The notes under the pieces were generated by a model. The model did no database searches. It saw only the letters and a program-made list of their open reading frames with translations, and was not told the origin of the DNA. Shown here piece by piece: positions 1 to 10,666 of a stretch of 52,500 nt of DNA; positions within the stretch are counted from its first letter, which is position 1; every line of letters starts with the position of its first letter. The translations under genes and the position numbers were made by a program. The stretch comes from Neocallimastix lanati (nom. inval.) (Eukaryota; Neocallimastigomycota; Neocallimastigomycetes; Neocallimastigales; Neocallimastigaceae). The stretch spans positions 252,501-305,000 of the forward strand of contig JACVTC010000132.1 in the NCBI GenBank assembly GCA_016946835.1, written 5' to 3'.

Positions 1-73
1 TTTACAATTGGAAATTTAGTCTTATAAAGCTTCTTCATCATTTTTTAAAAATTTTTATATTTTCCTTTCAAAA

Positions 74-139
<66 letters not shown>

Positions 140-367
140 TATAATAATAATTAAAGCAAGTTAATAAAAAAAAAAAAAAAGAAAAATTATAAAAAAAAAT
201 TTTTTTATTTTTGTATCATTTTAATAGGATTATCACACAAAAAGTATAAAAAAAAAAATCTTTTTTTAATTTGAATTATATTATTTATTCATTTATTAAT
301 TATATATTATTTATTTATTTATTTATTTTATTTATATTAATGAATATTACTACTCAAATAAAATACA
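1..367. other. AT-rich spacer with (AAT)n microsatellite
   Basis: No coding signal. A pure AAT/ATA trinucleotide run lies at about 70-139, followed by poly-A and poly-T tracts and a TTTA-type run near 300-330. It leads directly into the copia relic that starts near 368. Confidence 0.7.
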
Positions 368-859
368 GACATCAATTATGGCAATATTCCTGGCAACGCC
401 GTAAGCAGTTTAACTTCAAACTTTGAAACAATTACAATTTTCACAGACCACGAATTAATATCATCAAATAACAACAAAATAACAAATGAAATACTTACTC
501 AATTAAACTTGCCATCTACATCAAATAATCATATCAATAAAAGAAAGATTCAAAGCTTGGATTTAATAATTAAAAAGCCTAAAGTTCAGTATAATGGAAT
601 ATCTTCACTCCTAAAAAGGTCAGGAAGTCCTTTACTAAAAGAAGATCACAAAAGATTCGACTCAAACTTAAATAATATAGAAAATGATAACAAAATGATT
701 ACTGATGTTTCATTAAATTATAAGCAAGTAATTTTGGGTAAGAATAAGAAGCATTGGATTGAAGCTATAAATGCAGAACTAGGGTTAGGGTTAGGAACAA
801 TAATAATGTAAAATTAAGAGAATATTTCCATAAAGATACTATCAGTGGAGTTTAAAAAA

Positions 860-860
<1 letters not shown>
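368..860 (+). pseudogene. Ty1/copia pol relic, copy A (linker to RT start)
   Basis: A decayed fragment of copia polyprotein. The longest open stretch (509-811) has no ATG and begins inside older coding sequence. Near its end it contains KNKKHWIEAINAEL, which matches the W-x-x-AI-x-x-EL signature that opens the copia reverse-transcriptase domain. Upstream, residues such as KRKIQSLDLIIKKPK and SLLKRSGSPLLKEDHKRF match copy B at about 4500-4660. The two stretches therefore derive from one family, in the variable linker between integrase and RT. Homology ends abruptly at INAEL, where a telomere-like repeat begins. No LTR is visible here. Confidence 0.7.
781..795 (+). repeat. Short interstitial TTAGGG-like repeat
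   Basis: AGGGTTAGGGTTAGG amounts to two and a half TTAGGG units. It sits exactly where copia homology of copy A stops. TTAGGG is the usual telomere repeat of filamentous fungi. Such a short array could be repair-associated insertion or chance. Confidence 0.5.
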
Positions 861-898
<38 letters not shown>

Positions 899-947
899 AA
901 ATCAACTAATATATTAAATTCAAATCACATTACGCATAGAATAAAAT

Positions 948-1325
948 ATGGATGAAAAAATAATCCATGATTCCAGGTATACCTCGTATGTAAATTTCGA
1001 TAATTTAAAATACAGAGTTTATACTGATCAGAATGAAGAAGAACATAAGGAATTAATTAATAAGATAGATGAAGTACATAATGAAATAAATGAAAAAGTT
1101 AAAGCTTTTAATAAATATACGTCCCCAGAAGGTCATTATAAAGAAGCTAATCATATTATGGAGTTAATTGATAATTATAATGAATTAGTAGCTACTAAAC
1201 TAAGTTTGTATGATACCAATAATGATGATATAAGTTATATCCATGTATCTAATGATATGGAAACATTCGAAAGATTAAATTATATGCGTGTAAAATTATT
1301 TAATAGATCAGATAATGAAGAATAA
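948..1325 (+). CDS. Hypothetical acidic helical protein, possibly decaying
   Basis: A 125-residue frame with an ATG, clearly above the background composition. It is rich in Glu, Asp, Asn and Lys, and the stretch from about residue 27 to 85 looks helical or coiled-coil (NEEEHKELINKIDEVHNEI). No family is recognised and there is no signal peptide or membrane segment. The reading continues in other frames immediately downstream, with similar composition, so this may be the first part of a frameshifted gene rather than a complete protein. A poly-A tract (860-894) precedes it, following the copia relic. Confidence 0.4.
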   Translation: MDEKIIHDSRYTSYVNFDNLKYRVYTDQNEEEHKELINKIDEVHNEINEKVKAFNKYTSPEGHYKEANHIMELIDNYNELVATKLSLYDTNNDDISYIHVSNDMETFERLNYMRVKLFNRSDNEE

Positions 1326-1328
1326 TTC

Positions 1329-1920
1329 AAATGAGTTTAATATTAAAGATAATGAAAATCTTGAAAATCGTATAGATAAAGATAGCGCCAAACATTATAA
1401 ATTTAATGATAAATTTGAATATGAACCATCCTATAAATGATTATAAGGTTTTAAATGAAAGATAATATTAATTCTAATGATGAAATCTTAAAGAAATTTG
1501 TGGATACTTCAAAGAATAATAAATTATTATTGGAAATGAAAGATTCTTTTAAATTAGGATATAAGCTTATGTTAAATGAATTATCAAATTACAGAGACCA
1601 GTTTATGATGGATGAAATAAATGGAGTAACTCAACATAAAAAGATGTTCAGCGATGTTAAGAATAACTAACTTAAAATATTTTGAAACTCAAAAACAAAC
1701 TGAAAGTAGATTTAAAAATGATTTAATTTCAGAAGAAAATTAAATAGTAATAGTAATAGTAATAATTTTGATGATGTAATTATTACCATAAATAGGGATT
1801 ATAATGATATATCAATAAATGTTGAAAATCAATTAGCAAATATTTGTATAAATCAAATGAATGAACTTGTAAGATATTCTGGTAATACACCTTCCCTAAC
1901 AAGCCATAAAAAGATTAAAT
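1329..1920 (+). pseudogene. Downstream fragments of the same hypothetical gene in shifted frames
   Basis: Three or four short coding-like stretches follow the 948-1325 frame and change frame each time: about 1331-1440 (EFNIKDNENLENRIDKD), 1455-1670 (71 residues from an ATG, MKDNINSNDEILKKF), about 1676-1743 (YFETQKQTESRFKNDLISEE) and about 1745-1920 (FDDVIITINRDYNDISINVE). Acidic, Asn-rich composition is shared throughout. No clear GT..AG introns explain all the junctions, so frameshift decay is more likely than splicing. An undetected intron pattern remains possible. Confidence 0.4.
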
Positions 1921-2428
1921 TTTTATTTTTAAATATTTTATATTATTTTATTCTATATTATAATTAATTATATAAATATTTCAAATAAATTAAATATATT
2001 TTAAATATTTTTGTAAGAAAGTATTTTTTTTATTAAAAAACATTTTAAAATATTATAACATATATATATATAAATATTACAATTAAAAAAAAAAATATTA
2101 TAATATATGACAAAAACATAAAATAATACAAACATAAAACACTTTATAATTTAATTTTTTTTTATATATATTTCAATATTTTTTAATAAATTTTTATTTT
2201 TATTTTTATATTTTATTATTATTATTATTATTTTTAATAAGTAATTTTTATAATACAATTGTATACACATCAAAAGAAAAATTAAAAAAAATTATTTTCT
2301 CTTTTGCTTTTACACATATACCATTTACATTAAAAAAATTAACTTTTTCAAAATAATAAAATAAAAAATATAAGAACATATATATAATTTTAATAAAATA
2401 ATATATATAATTTTATATGTTAACCAAT
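1921..2428. other. AT spacer
   Basis: Only A/T-rich sequence with poly-T and short ATT runs. It lies 3' of both the plus-strand fragments and the minus-strand gene at 2429-2803. No gene seen. Confidence 0.7.
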
Positions 2429-2803
2429 TTAATTTTGATTTTGTTTGTTCATTTGATTATATATTTGGTTAATGTAAAATAATTTAATATCTATATTATT
2501 TTGAATATTTCTAATTTCAGATTCAACATAATCTAATTCTTCCCTTTCCATTAATACACTATTAATTAAATTGTTAAGTAAACCATCTTCATTTTGCCTT
2601 GCAATATGGATACATTGAACATTTTGTTCTCGCTGGTTATTTCGAATGAAAGGGTAAATATTTTGATGAGGATAATTCGTTTCTTGTTGAACATGACCAT
2701 CTTCATGTTGATTGTTATTTAAAACATTTGGATTTGGATTAGGTCCCTGTACCCAAGGAAATTGCCAACCATTTTCTTGCATTTGAAAGAGTTTATTATT
2801 CAA
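2429..2803 (-). CDS. Hypothetical protein, Asn/Gln-rich with C-terminal coiled coil
   Basis: A complete 124-residue frame with ATG and stop. The first half is low in hydrophobics and rich in Asn, Gln and Pro (WVQGPNPNPNVLNNNQ). The second half (about residues 72-120) has a heptad-like pattern (LLNNLINSVLMEREELDYVE), suggesting a coiled coil. No catalytic motif, signal peptide or membrane span is seen. The codon composition is much less A/T-extreme than the flanks, which supports real coding. The family is not recognised. It could also be the last exon of a larger gene, because an AG-containing T-rich stretch precedes it on its own strand. Confidence 0.55.
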   Translation of the reverse strand: MNNKLFQMQENGWQFPWVQGPNPNPNVLNNNQHEDGHVQQETNYPHQNIYPFIRNNQREQNVQCIHIARQNEDGLLNNLINSVLMEREELDYVESEIRNIQNNIDIKLFYINQIYNQMNKQNQN

Positions 2804-3307
2804 TTTTTCCTTATTTAAGCTTTATAAAATTAATTTAAACTAATAATAGAAAAAACTTTTTACTTTAAAAATAAATTTAATTAACTTTTTAAAAATTACT
2901 ATTTTTAAATAAAATTTTTTCTTTTTTATTTTATATTTTACTTTTATATATATATATTGTTTTAAACTATATTAAGTTTTTAATTTAAAATTATTAATAC
3001 AAAATAATTTTTCTTTATAATTAAATTTAAAAATTATTTATACTCCTATTTTTAATTTTTATAAAGACTTTTTATCATTTTATATTTTTTTTTCATTTTC
3101 TTTTTATATGTTTTTTTAGGGATTATTTATAATTTCTAATATTATTTAAGATATTATATATATTCAATATATTAATATTTTTATTGATTTTAATTTATCA
3201 TATATTAAAATCATTGATTTCAATTTTAAATTAACTTTCATATATATTAATTAAAACCTATATATATCGGTTATCTCTTATTGGGTGAAGTTACATAATT
3301 TATTAAT

Positions 3308-3338
<31 letters not shown>

Positions 3339-3620
3339 TTTTAAATTTTAAAATTTATTTATTTATAAATATTAAATTTTATAATTTCATTTTATTAATA
3401 GTATTACATTCAATATTTATTTTATTTTATTGTATTTTATTTTATTTTATTTACTTGTACTTTTATATTATTACATTCAATATTTATTTTATTTTATTCA
3501 ATCTGTACTTATATTTATATTTCAACTATTTATTTTAGTATTTTTATCTTTTTAATTATTTTATATATAAATAAACTTTAATTAATAATAAAACGTTTTT
3601 TAAAAGTCTCAATTGTACAA
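2804..3620. other. AT spacer with TTTA-type repeats
   Basis: Contains a TTTA run at about 3300-3340 and imperfect copies of a TTACATTCAATATTTATTTT motif near 3404 and 3472. No coding evidence. It leads into copia relic copy B. Confidence 0.6.
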
Positions 3621-3621
3621 A

Positions 3622-4872
3622 ATGTCTTCTGAACTCCAATTAAAACAAGAAATCTGTCTCAACAAGATTATTTTGATGAATGGTCTTTCTTAATTAAAAA
3701 TACATTAATGGCTAGGAAAGTCTCTGATTACGCTGATCAAGATCAAAGTAGACGCTTATGGCTTAGAAGATTGGGACACTTCTACCATGAGAACTTGGAA
3801 AAATACCTAACTTTACATAGTATCAAAGTTTCCAAATGCTTAAAAATTGCCAGATTTCAAAACTCAAAAGGATAACTCACAACGGAACTACTCCTACTAC
3901 TGCATGCATTCTAGAAACATTTCATTCAGATGTTTTATAGGTCCAATTCAACCATCTTTTACAGGAAAAAAGATTCATTCTCTCTTTCGTGGAGGTCTAT
4001 TCGAGAAATAGTTGGGTCTTCTTTCTGGAAAGTAAATCAAAGATTCCTAATATAATTATAAATTACTTTACTTATTTAAATAACCCATTTAACAAGAAGA
4101 TTAAAATTTTCGAAATTGATCAAAGTCGAGAATATTGCAATATAAAGGTTTAAAAATTCCGTATTAGAAATGGTATTAGAAAAACTTTATCATTCTACAG
4201 AAAATATAATTGATCAAATTAATTCAAACAATCCAGCAGAAAATATATTCGACGAATTAAGAGACAATATTAATGAAGTTTACTATTCAACTCCGGATTT
4301 TGAAGTCATAAGTGACGAAAATATAGAAAGATCCTGCAGCGACATCAATTTAAACTGCAATATCAATTACGATAATAATTTCGATAACATTTATAGGTAA
4401 TTTAGCCTTAAACTTTGAAATAATTACTATGTCATCTGATAATGAATCAGTATTATCCCACAATAACAGAATAATAAATGAAATAACTACTCAATCCAAA
4501 CATGTCATCGACATCTAATTTTCAAACTAATAAAAAAAATATTCAACGTTCTGTCTCAATAATTAAAAAACCTAAAAGTACAGTATAATGAAATAACATC
4601 CCACTCAAAAGACCTGGAAGTCCCCCTATTAAATAAGAATCATAAAAGATTTAACCCAAGTGGAGAAATCAATAATAAATTAAAAAAAAAAAAAAAAACA
4701 TAGATATAAAATTTCATTTTAATGACAATATTAAAAATTAATAAAATAACTTTAAATTATATTAACACCGAAAAGATGTTGGCGGATCCTTTAATCATGA
4801 ATTTAAATGGACCAAAGATGACCAAATTTACAGACCAAATATTCAATAAAAAGTATTCTAGTCTGAGTGGGA
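3622..4872 (+). pseudogene. Ty1/copia relic, copy B (gag scrap, integrase, linker, RNase H tail)
   Basis: A broken copia polyprotein on the plus strand, scattered over frames. In order: a gag-like start near 3660-3735 (YFDEWSFLIKNTLMARKVSD); the GAG-pre-integrase motif at about 3752-3800 (RLWLRRLGHFYHENLEKYL); integrase-core traces near 3910-4130; a linker region with a 76-residue open piece (4170-4400); a stretch at 4400-4660 homologous to copy A; and a C-terminal RNase H tail near 4765-4850 (EKMLADPLIMNLNGPKM). Gag joins integrase directly, so protease and zinc knuckle are deleted. Most of RT and RNase H are also missing. Many stops and frameshifts show it is old. Confidence 0.75.
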
Positions 4873-5040
4873 ATGTTAGATTATATAAAATTAATTAAAT
4901 ATGTTTAAAATAATATTAATTACATTATTTTCTTACGTGTATAGTAACTTCTTTGTATTTGAAATACATTATTTAATTCATTGTTAAAATTAATTTCATA
5001 GTATTAATACTTATATATATATATATATGAATTATTCCTT
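4873..5040 (+). repeat. Putative 3' LTR of copia relic B
   Basis: The sequence GAGTGGGAA looks like a polypurine tract and is immediately followed by TGTTAGATTATAT, the expected TG start of an LTR. The position, just after the RNase H tail, is right for a 3' LTR. No matching 5' LTR was found upstream, so the right boundary is a guess. Confidence 0.45.
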
Positions 5041-5241
5041 TAAAAAAAAAAAAAAAAATTTTTTTTTTATTTGGATATGAAGTAATAAATATATATAGTA
5101 GTAGTAAATTATATATAATATATGTTATTAATTAATATGGAATAAAAGAAATGACAAAAAAAAAAAAATAAAAATAAAATATAATTAATTAAGAAATATC
5201 ATTATTATATTTATTATATTATGATAAATTTTATTTTTTTT

Positions 5242-5276
<35 letters not shown>

Positions 5277-5787
5277 TCGGTTTATATTATTTGATTATTT
5301 GGATTATATTGGAAGTATATATATTATCTATAAAAATTATGACATTATTGTTGATAATAGAATTGTATTATATATATATTTTTTATTTTTTATTATCAGT
5401 ATTTTTTTTTAATCTATTAAGTGTATTGTATTGTATTGTATAAAAATTAATTATTGAAAATATATTATATAAATAAAAAAAAAAAGGATTAAGAAAGCTA
5501 TGTAGATCATTAAAAATTATAATAATAACATTACTAATAAATAATATATTGATATTATTTTTATTGATTTGGTTTTTAAAATATAAATACATATATATAT
5601 TTTTCTTTTTTCTTTTGTTATTATAACTTTTATTCTTACATTTTTTTTTAATTCCCTTTTTTCTTTTCTTTCTTTTTATTTTTTTGTTTGTTTTTTGTTT
5701 GTTTTTTGTTTGTTTAATATAATAATATATTTTATTATTTTTTTTTAAAAAAACTTTCAAAATATTTTTTTTGTTTTGTTGTTTTTC

Positions 5788-5832
<45 letters not shown>

Positions 5833-6312
5833 TTTTGTTTTGTTTTGTTTTGTTTTGTTTTTATTATTTTTTGTTTTTATTTTATTTTATTTTGTTTTGT
5901 TTTATTTTGTTTTGTTTTGTTCTATTTTTAATTTTTTTAATTTAATTTTATTGTTTGTATTTAATTTAATTCTATTTTATTTTAGTTTAGTTTTAGTTTT
6001 GTTTTGTTTTTTTTTTTTTGTTTTTTTTATAGTTTTTTCTTCTTTTTTATTTATATTTTACCTTTTATTTTATTTTTCTATCTTTTTATTTTATTTTAAT
6101 TTTTTTTTTTTTTACTTTTTTTATTTTAATTTTTATAACTTTAAAATTTTGAATTTATTTATTTATTATTATTTGTTTATCTATTTATCTATTTATTTTA
6201 ATTTTTATTTTAATTTTTATTTTTCTTTAATTATTATTTTATTTTATTTTATTTTTAAATTTATTGTGTTATTTTATTTTATTTTAAAATTGTAATTAAA
6301 TAATTTCTTATC
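5041..6312. other. Low-complexity A/T tracts between copia relic and MIT gene
   Basis: Long homopolymers (poly-T at about 5240-5274 and 5797-5830) and a strongly T-biased strand from about 5771 to 6300. In that strand TTTTA, TTTTG and TTTG repeats dominate and C is nearly absent. It lies just 3' of the minus-strand MIT gene. Open frames here encode only Phe/Leu/Tyr or Lys/Asn runs and are not believable genes. Confidence 0.65.
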
Positions 6313-8724
6313 TTAAAAGAAGATATTTTGTTTTAATTTATATAGATAACGATCCAATAACATTTCAAAATCTCTTAATACAAAGGTACAGATGACACGA
6401 CCAAAGAAATAGGAAATACGTCCTAATTGATTATGAATATGAGCATATTGTAATTCATTAGGATTGGCTTTACCTTTTGCTTCGATATAGTTAATCCATT
6501 CTACAAAGAATTGGGCTTGATTGAATAAGGTGATAAGAATATCTATATATCCTGAAACATCACCTACTTTTTCTCCCTTCTTATTAGTAAATTTATCCAT
6601 ACTACGTGAGAGACGACTCTTCGAATGGGCTAATTTGGAAGAGCAGGTGACATTAGAATTTATAGAAATTGAAGAGATACTATAGGCTCCTGGACCCTTC
6701 ACCCCAAAAACTTCTTCCTCAATAATATTATCTTGAATTCTTCCATTGGTAATGTCTGTGATACTTCTCGTCGATTTAATGAGATCATCATTAGTCATAC
6801 CCATACCATAGCCATTATTAGATTTTATACCGATGGCACTACCAAATTCATTAGTACGACTGAGGACATGATCCTCTCCATGGAAATGAGAACCTGTTGC
6901 AGAAAAGAGTGGATCATTACCATTTTCTCTATTTCGAGTAGCATCTTCTTCATATGGAATTTCTCTCATCAAATTTAACTCATATCCATACTTCCAAAGA
7001 AGAGACATGTTAATCTTTTTATCTAAACTCACCACTGCTCCTAATTCAATAATTTCATCGATAAATTTTAATTTTTTGGAAAGCATATTTTGAATGGCTT
7101 CCATCTCATTTTCTAATCCACGAAGAACTTCATATACCTCACTACAATTTTCAACTTTGGTATTTCTAATTTTTTGAAGATGTTGAACAAGATTAATACA
7201 GGCTTGATATTTTGTGTCAATGGCTACATACTTAACTCCACGTTGATACCAAAGTTGTCTTGGAACATATAATCTTGGAGTTAGATAACCACCTTCATAC
7301 ATACTACGTGACAATAATCTCATTAACCAGAAAGGTCTCATGATCATTTTCGATGGTAACATTTCTGGCTTAGGAACATTATGTGGCTTTTCCATTAAGA
7401 GATATTCAATGGAGTATGGTAATGAATTGTTTGAAAGTAAAATATTAGGCATATCCTTATTTCCTTGTGATTCCGCAGCAAAAGATAGATAGGCAGTGGT
7501 AGGAGTAGTAGGAGTTGGTTGGGAGATAAGTTTTGAGGAGAAAGGAACAACATAAGGATTATTTTTGTTCCTTGATATGGAAGGATCTCTTTTAGGAATT
7601 TGTACTTGAAGTGGTTTTGGAGCTTTTTGTTGAAGAGATGGGGTACCCTCCATGCTATTATTGTCATTCATGATGTAGGGTGGTTTCTCTGAATTTATAG
7701 GATTAGGGGGTATAGGTGGTACTAAAGGTATGATCTTAGCTGCTGGTGAAGTTATTCCAACAGGATTACTTGCATTTATATTGGGAGTACTATTACTGTT
7801 ATTAATTGATTTACTCAAGCTAATATTTCTTGTCATATTTGGATTAATTCCCATGTTATTATTAATTGGTGGAGATGTTGATTCGATGGGTAAATCATCC
7901 ATTTCATTATTCATTTTCTGAATGAAAATATTATTACTTGCAATAGGTTCAATACCATTTTTATTTTCTGGATTGGTATTTAGTTTGCTGAGGTCAGGAT
8001 TTGAAAGATCAAGATTATTAAATATATTGTTATTTGGATTAGATACTAAGCCAGCAGTCACATTACTTTCTTCATCCATGAAAAAACCAAATTTATTTTT
8101 TACTACAGGTACATTAAAATTAGTACTTTTAGTATAACTTGGAGGTTTAATATCTCCATAAATTGGATCCTCATATAACATTTCTGACATATCATTCATA
8201 TTTTGGGTTCTTTTCTGATCATCTAAAGCTTGCTTATTTTGCATACTATAAAAATCTAAATTTTCAAATAAATCTAAGTTATTTTGATATTCCTGAATTT
8301 TTTTCATACGCTGCAACTCAATATCACTCATACCATATTCCTGTTGTATAGCTTGTTGTCTTAAATTGACATTATAAATTTTTTGTGGGTTATCAATTTC
8401 AATATTTTTTAAATTACTAGTATAATTTTTATCTGTATTCACCTTTAAGAAATTTAATCTGTCATAGTAAGCACTATGAATATTTTGTAAAAGAATGAAA
8501 TCAGTTTCAGATATGACATTCTCATTATGATTATTTATTCTTTCATTTTCAACTGTTTCTAAAATTTGCTTAATTTCATTTATAGCTGTTTCATAAAGAA
8601 GTATGGCTTCCTCGTAACAATGAAAATTATCTGCTTTTACTGCATCCTTTGCAAGAGATTGTGCCTCAACAATTTGTTTTTTTATGCTTCTTTTTGTTAC
8701 TGGTACATTATCTTGAAAATTCAT
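6313..8724 (-). CDS. MIT-domain protein, fungal type, 803 residues
   Basis: A single uninterrupted frame with ATG at 8724. The N-terminus (about residues 10-75) has the features of a MIT (microtubule interacting and transport) three-helix domain: KKQIVEAQSLAKDAVKADNF followed by YEEAILLYETAINEIKQIL, the usual helix A/B pattern. The middle (about 150-430) is Asn/Ser/Pro-rich and probably disordered. A conserved-looking C-terminal region starts near residue 445 (KPEMLPSKMIMRPFWLMRLL, then EGGYLTPRLYVPRQLWYQRG) and runs to the end, broken by a Ser/Asn-rich insert at about 610-700. MIT proteins bind ESCRT-III tails or act in endosomal traffic. The exact partner here is not known. The start is chosen because it precedes the MIT domain directly. 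The family call is fairly sure, the function inferred. Confidence 0.85.
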   Translation of the reverse strand: MNFQDNVPVTKRSIKKQIVEAQSLAKDAVKADNFHCYEEAILLYETAINEIKQILETVENERINNHNENVISETDFILLQNIHSAYYDRLNFLKVNTDKNYTSNLKNIEIDNPQKIYNVNLRQQAIQQEYGMSDIELQRMKKIQEYQNNLDLFENLDFYSMQNKQALDDQKRTQNMNDMSEMLYEDPIYGDIKPPSYTKSTNFNVPVVKNKFGFFMDEESNVTAGLVSNPNNNIFNNLDLSNPDLSKLNTNPENKNGIEPIASNNIFIQKMNNEMDDLPIESTSPPINNNMGINPNMTRNISLSKSINNSNSTPNINASNPVGITSPAAKIIPLVPPIPPNPINSEKPPYIMNDNNSMEGTPSLQQKAPKPLQVQIPKRDPSISRNKNNPYVVPFSSKLISQPTPTTPTTAYLSFAAESQGNKDMPNILLSNNSLPYSIEYLLMEKPHNVPKPEMLPSKMIMRPFWLMRLLSRSMYEGGYLTPRLYVPRQLWYQRGVKYVAIDTKYQACINLVQHLQKIRNTKVENCSEVYEVLRGLENEMEAIQNMLSKKLKFIDEIIELGAVVSLDKKINMSLLWKYGYELNLMREIPYEEDATRNRENGNDPLFSATGSHFHGEDHVLSRTNEFGSAIGIKSNNGYGMGMTNDDLIKSTRSITDITNGRIQDNIIEEEVFGVKGPGAYSISSISINSNVTCSSKLAHSKSRLSRSMDKFTNKKGEKVGDVSGYIDILITLFNQAQFFVEWINYIEAKGKANPNELQYAHIHNQLGRISYFFGRVICTFVLRDFEMLLDRYLYKLKQNIFF

Positions 8725-9678
8725 TTTTAAATTATCTTTCTTTCTTCTTTTTATTTTAATTATAAAAAATTATTTATTTTATTTATTTATTTACACTTTT
8801 ATAAAGAAAATATATATAATATAATATTATATAATATAAAAAATTTTAAAAACAAATTTAATTTCAATTTTAAATCAATAAAATTTATATATTTATATAT
8901 ATATTTTATGATGAATTTTTCTTAAATAATAATTAATAATATGAAAAAGAACAATAAATAATATAGTAACTAATAATTTTTATAATTTTATTATATTTTT
9001 TTTTTCCTTTTTTCTTGTTATATATTTTAATTTATCTATAAAGTATTGTACTATTATACAAATTTACATAAAAAAATAATAAAGAACTGAAAATTTTTAA
9101 AAAATTTATTTATTAATATTTTTTATATTACCTTAAATTAATCTATTGATTTTATTCTTATATATTATTATTATTATTGTTGTTTTTATATGAATGCGTT
9201 GATTTATAAATTTCTATAAATTTATTGTTTTACTTCTTATATTAAAAAAATTAAAAAAAAAAAAAAAAATAAAAAAAAAGCTTTAAAAGTGGATTTATTT
9301 AAAATTTATATTATTGTTTGTTTAATAGGAAAAAAAATAAATTGAATTATTTTTTAAATTATTTATTAAATATAAAAATTCTACAATTGCATTGTTTTAT
9401 TGAATATTTAACACATTTTTTTTTTTTTATGAAACTTCTTTAAATTCTAATAAATCTACTATTACTTTACTTTTTTTTTTTTTTAATTATCTAATAATAA
9501 AAAAAACTAAATAAAAAAAAAACAACAAATAGAATTATAAAAATAATAAAAAAATTTTTTTAATTATTTATTATTATTTATTTATTTATTATTTATTTAT
9601 TTATTATTTATTTATTTATTTATTATTTATTTATTTATTTATTTATTTATTATTTATTTATTATTTATTTATTTATTT

Positions 9679-9718
<40 letters not shown>

Positions 9719-10320
9719 TTATTTATTTATTTATTTATTATTTATTTATATATTTTTTTTTTGTTTGTTTTATAAATAATAGTAAATTTTCGTTTATTAT
9801 TATCTATTAATTAATATTTAATATATATTCAATATTAAATTTTCAAGTTTTCATAACAATTTAAATTGATTATATTAATCTTTTCATCATATTGTGAATA
9901 TTAATATATTATGTCAGCTTAAAAATTATAATTTATTATTAAATAAAGTTAAACATGAAATATATTTATTGAAAAACTTTTAAAACAATAAAATATATAA
10001 CAAAATAGTAATTAATAAGGTTTACACGTTTTCTTCTGGTAGTAAACTTTGTTAAAATGAAAAATAAAAAAATGGAAATTTAAAATTTTGAATGAATAAT
10101 ATAAAATATAAAAGGAGTGAAAGAAAGAAAATAAACTAATAGTAATAATAATAAATTATAACAAATAGAAATAAATATTAAATAATTATTTTAAAAAAAG
10201 TAATAAAAAAAAAAAAATAATTATTATATGATATTTAACTCTGGTTTGAAGAAGTATATTTAGGATTAATTTATTAAATTTATTAACGTATTATTTATGT
10301 ACTTATTTAATTCTATTGTT
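8725..10320. other. AT spacer with long TTTA/TTATTTA microsatellite
   Basis: This is the 5' flank of the MIT gene on the minus strand. A TATTTATTTATT-type compound microsatellite runs at about 9560-9750. No coding signal in six frames. Confidence 0.7.
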
Positions 10321-10407
10321 ATGATTACATATATTCATTCAATTTTATTTTTATGATTATATATATTCATTCAATTTTATTATTATGATTACATATATTC
10401 ATTCAAG
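10321..10407 (+). repeat. 32-bp tandem repeat, 2.7 copies
   Basis: ATGATTACATATATTCATTC recurs at 10321, 10353 (one base changed) and 10385, giving an exact 32-bp period. Non-coding. Confidence 0.8.
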
Positions 10408-10524
10408 TAAAATAATTATATACATTTAAAAATATCTACCAACTTTCTCACACACACTTACACACTTCTCTTAATTCAGAGATATGTTATATTTTTATGT
10501 TATTTAATTATTTATTCTTGTGAT

Positions 10525-10666
10525 TAAAATAAACTATTTAATGAGTTTTTGATGTTTAAGTATTATAAATATTAAACATCAAAAACTCATTAAATAGTTT
10601 ATTTTATTAAGTATTATAAATATTAGTAATTTTTAAATAATAATTATTAATATTTATAATACTTAA
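10525..10666. repeat. Double foldback: 33-bp perfect and 24-bp near-perfect inverted repeats
   Basis: First hairpin: arms 10526-10558 and 10573-10605, 33 bp with no mismatch and a 14-nt loop. Second hairpin directly after it: arms 10607-10630 and 10643-10666, 23 of 24 bases matching, 12-nt loop. The loop of the first carries the same AGTATTATAAATATT motif as the arm of the second. No coding sequence lies inside. It could be a foldback element or MITE remnant, or a replication-generated palindrome. Confidence 0.8.

Noticed and set aside
781-795. Chromosome end
   Set aside because: Only two and a half TTAGGG-like units, with ordinary DNA on both sides.
5383-6295. Lys/Asn-rich 125-residue minus frame and Phe-rich 174-residue plus frame
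   Set aside because: Composition follows homopolymers; no conserved-looking stretch.
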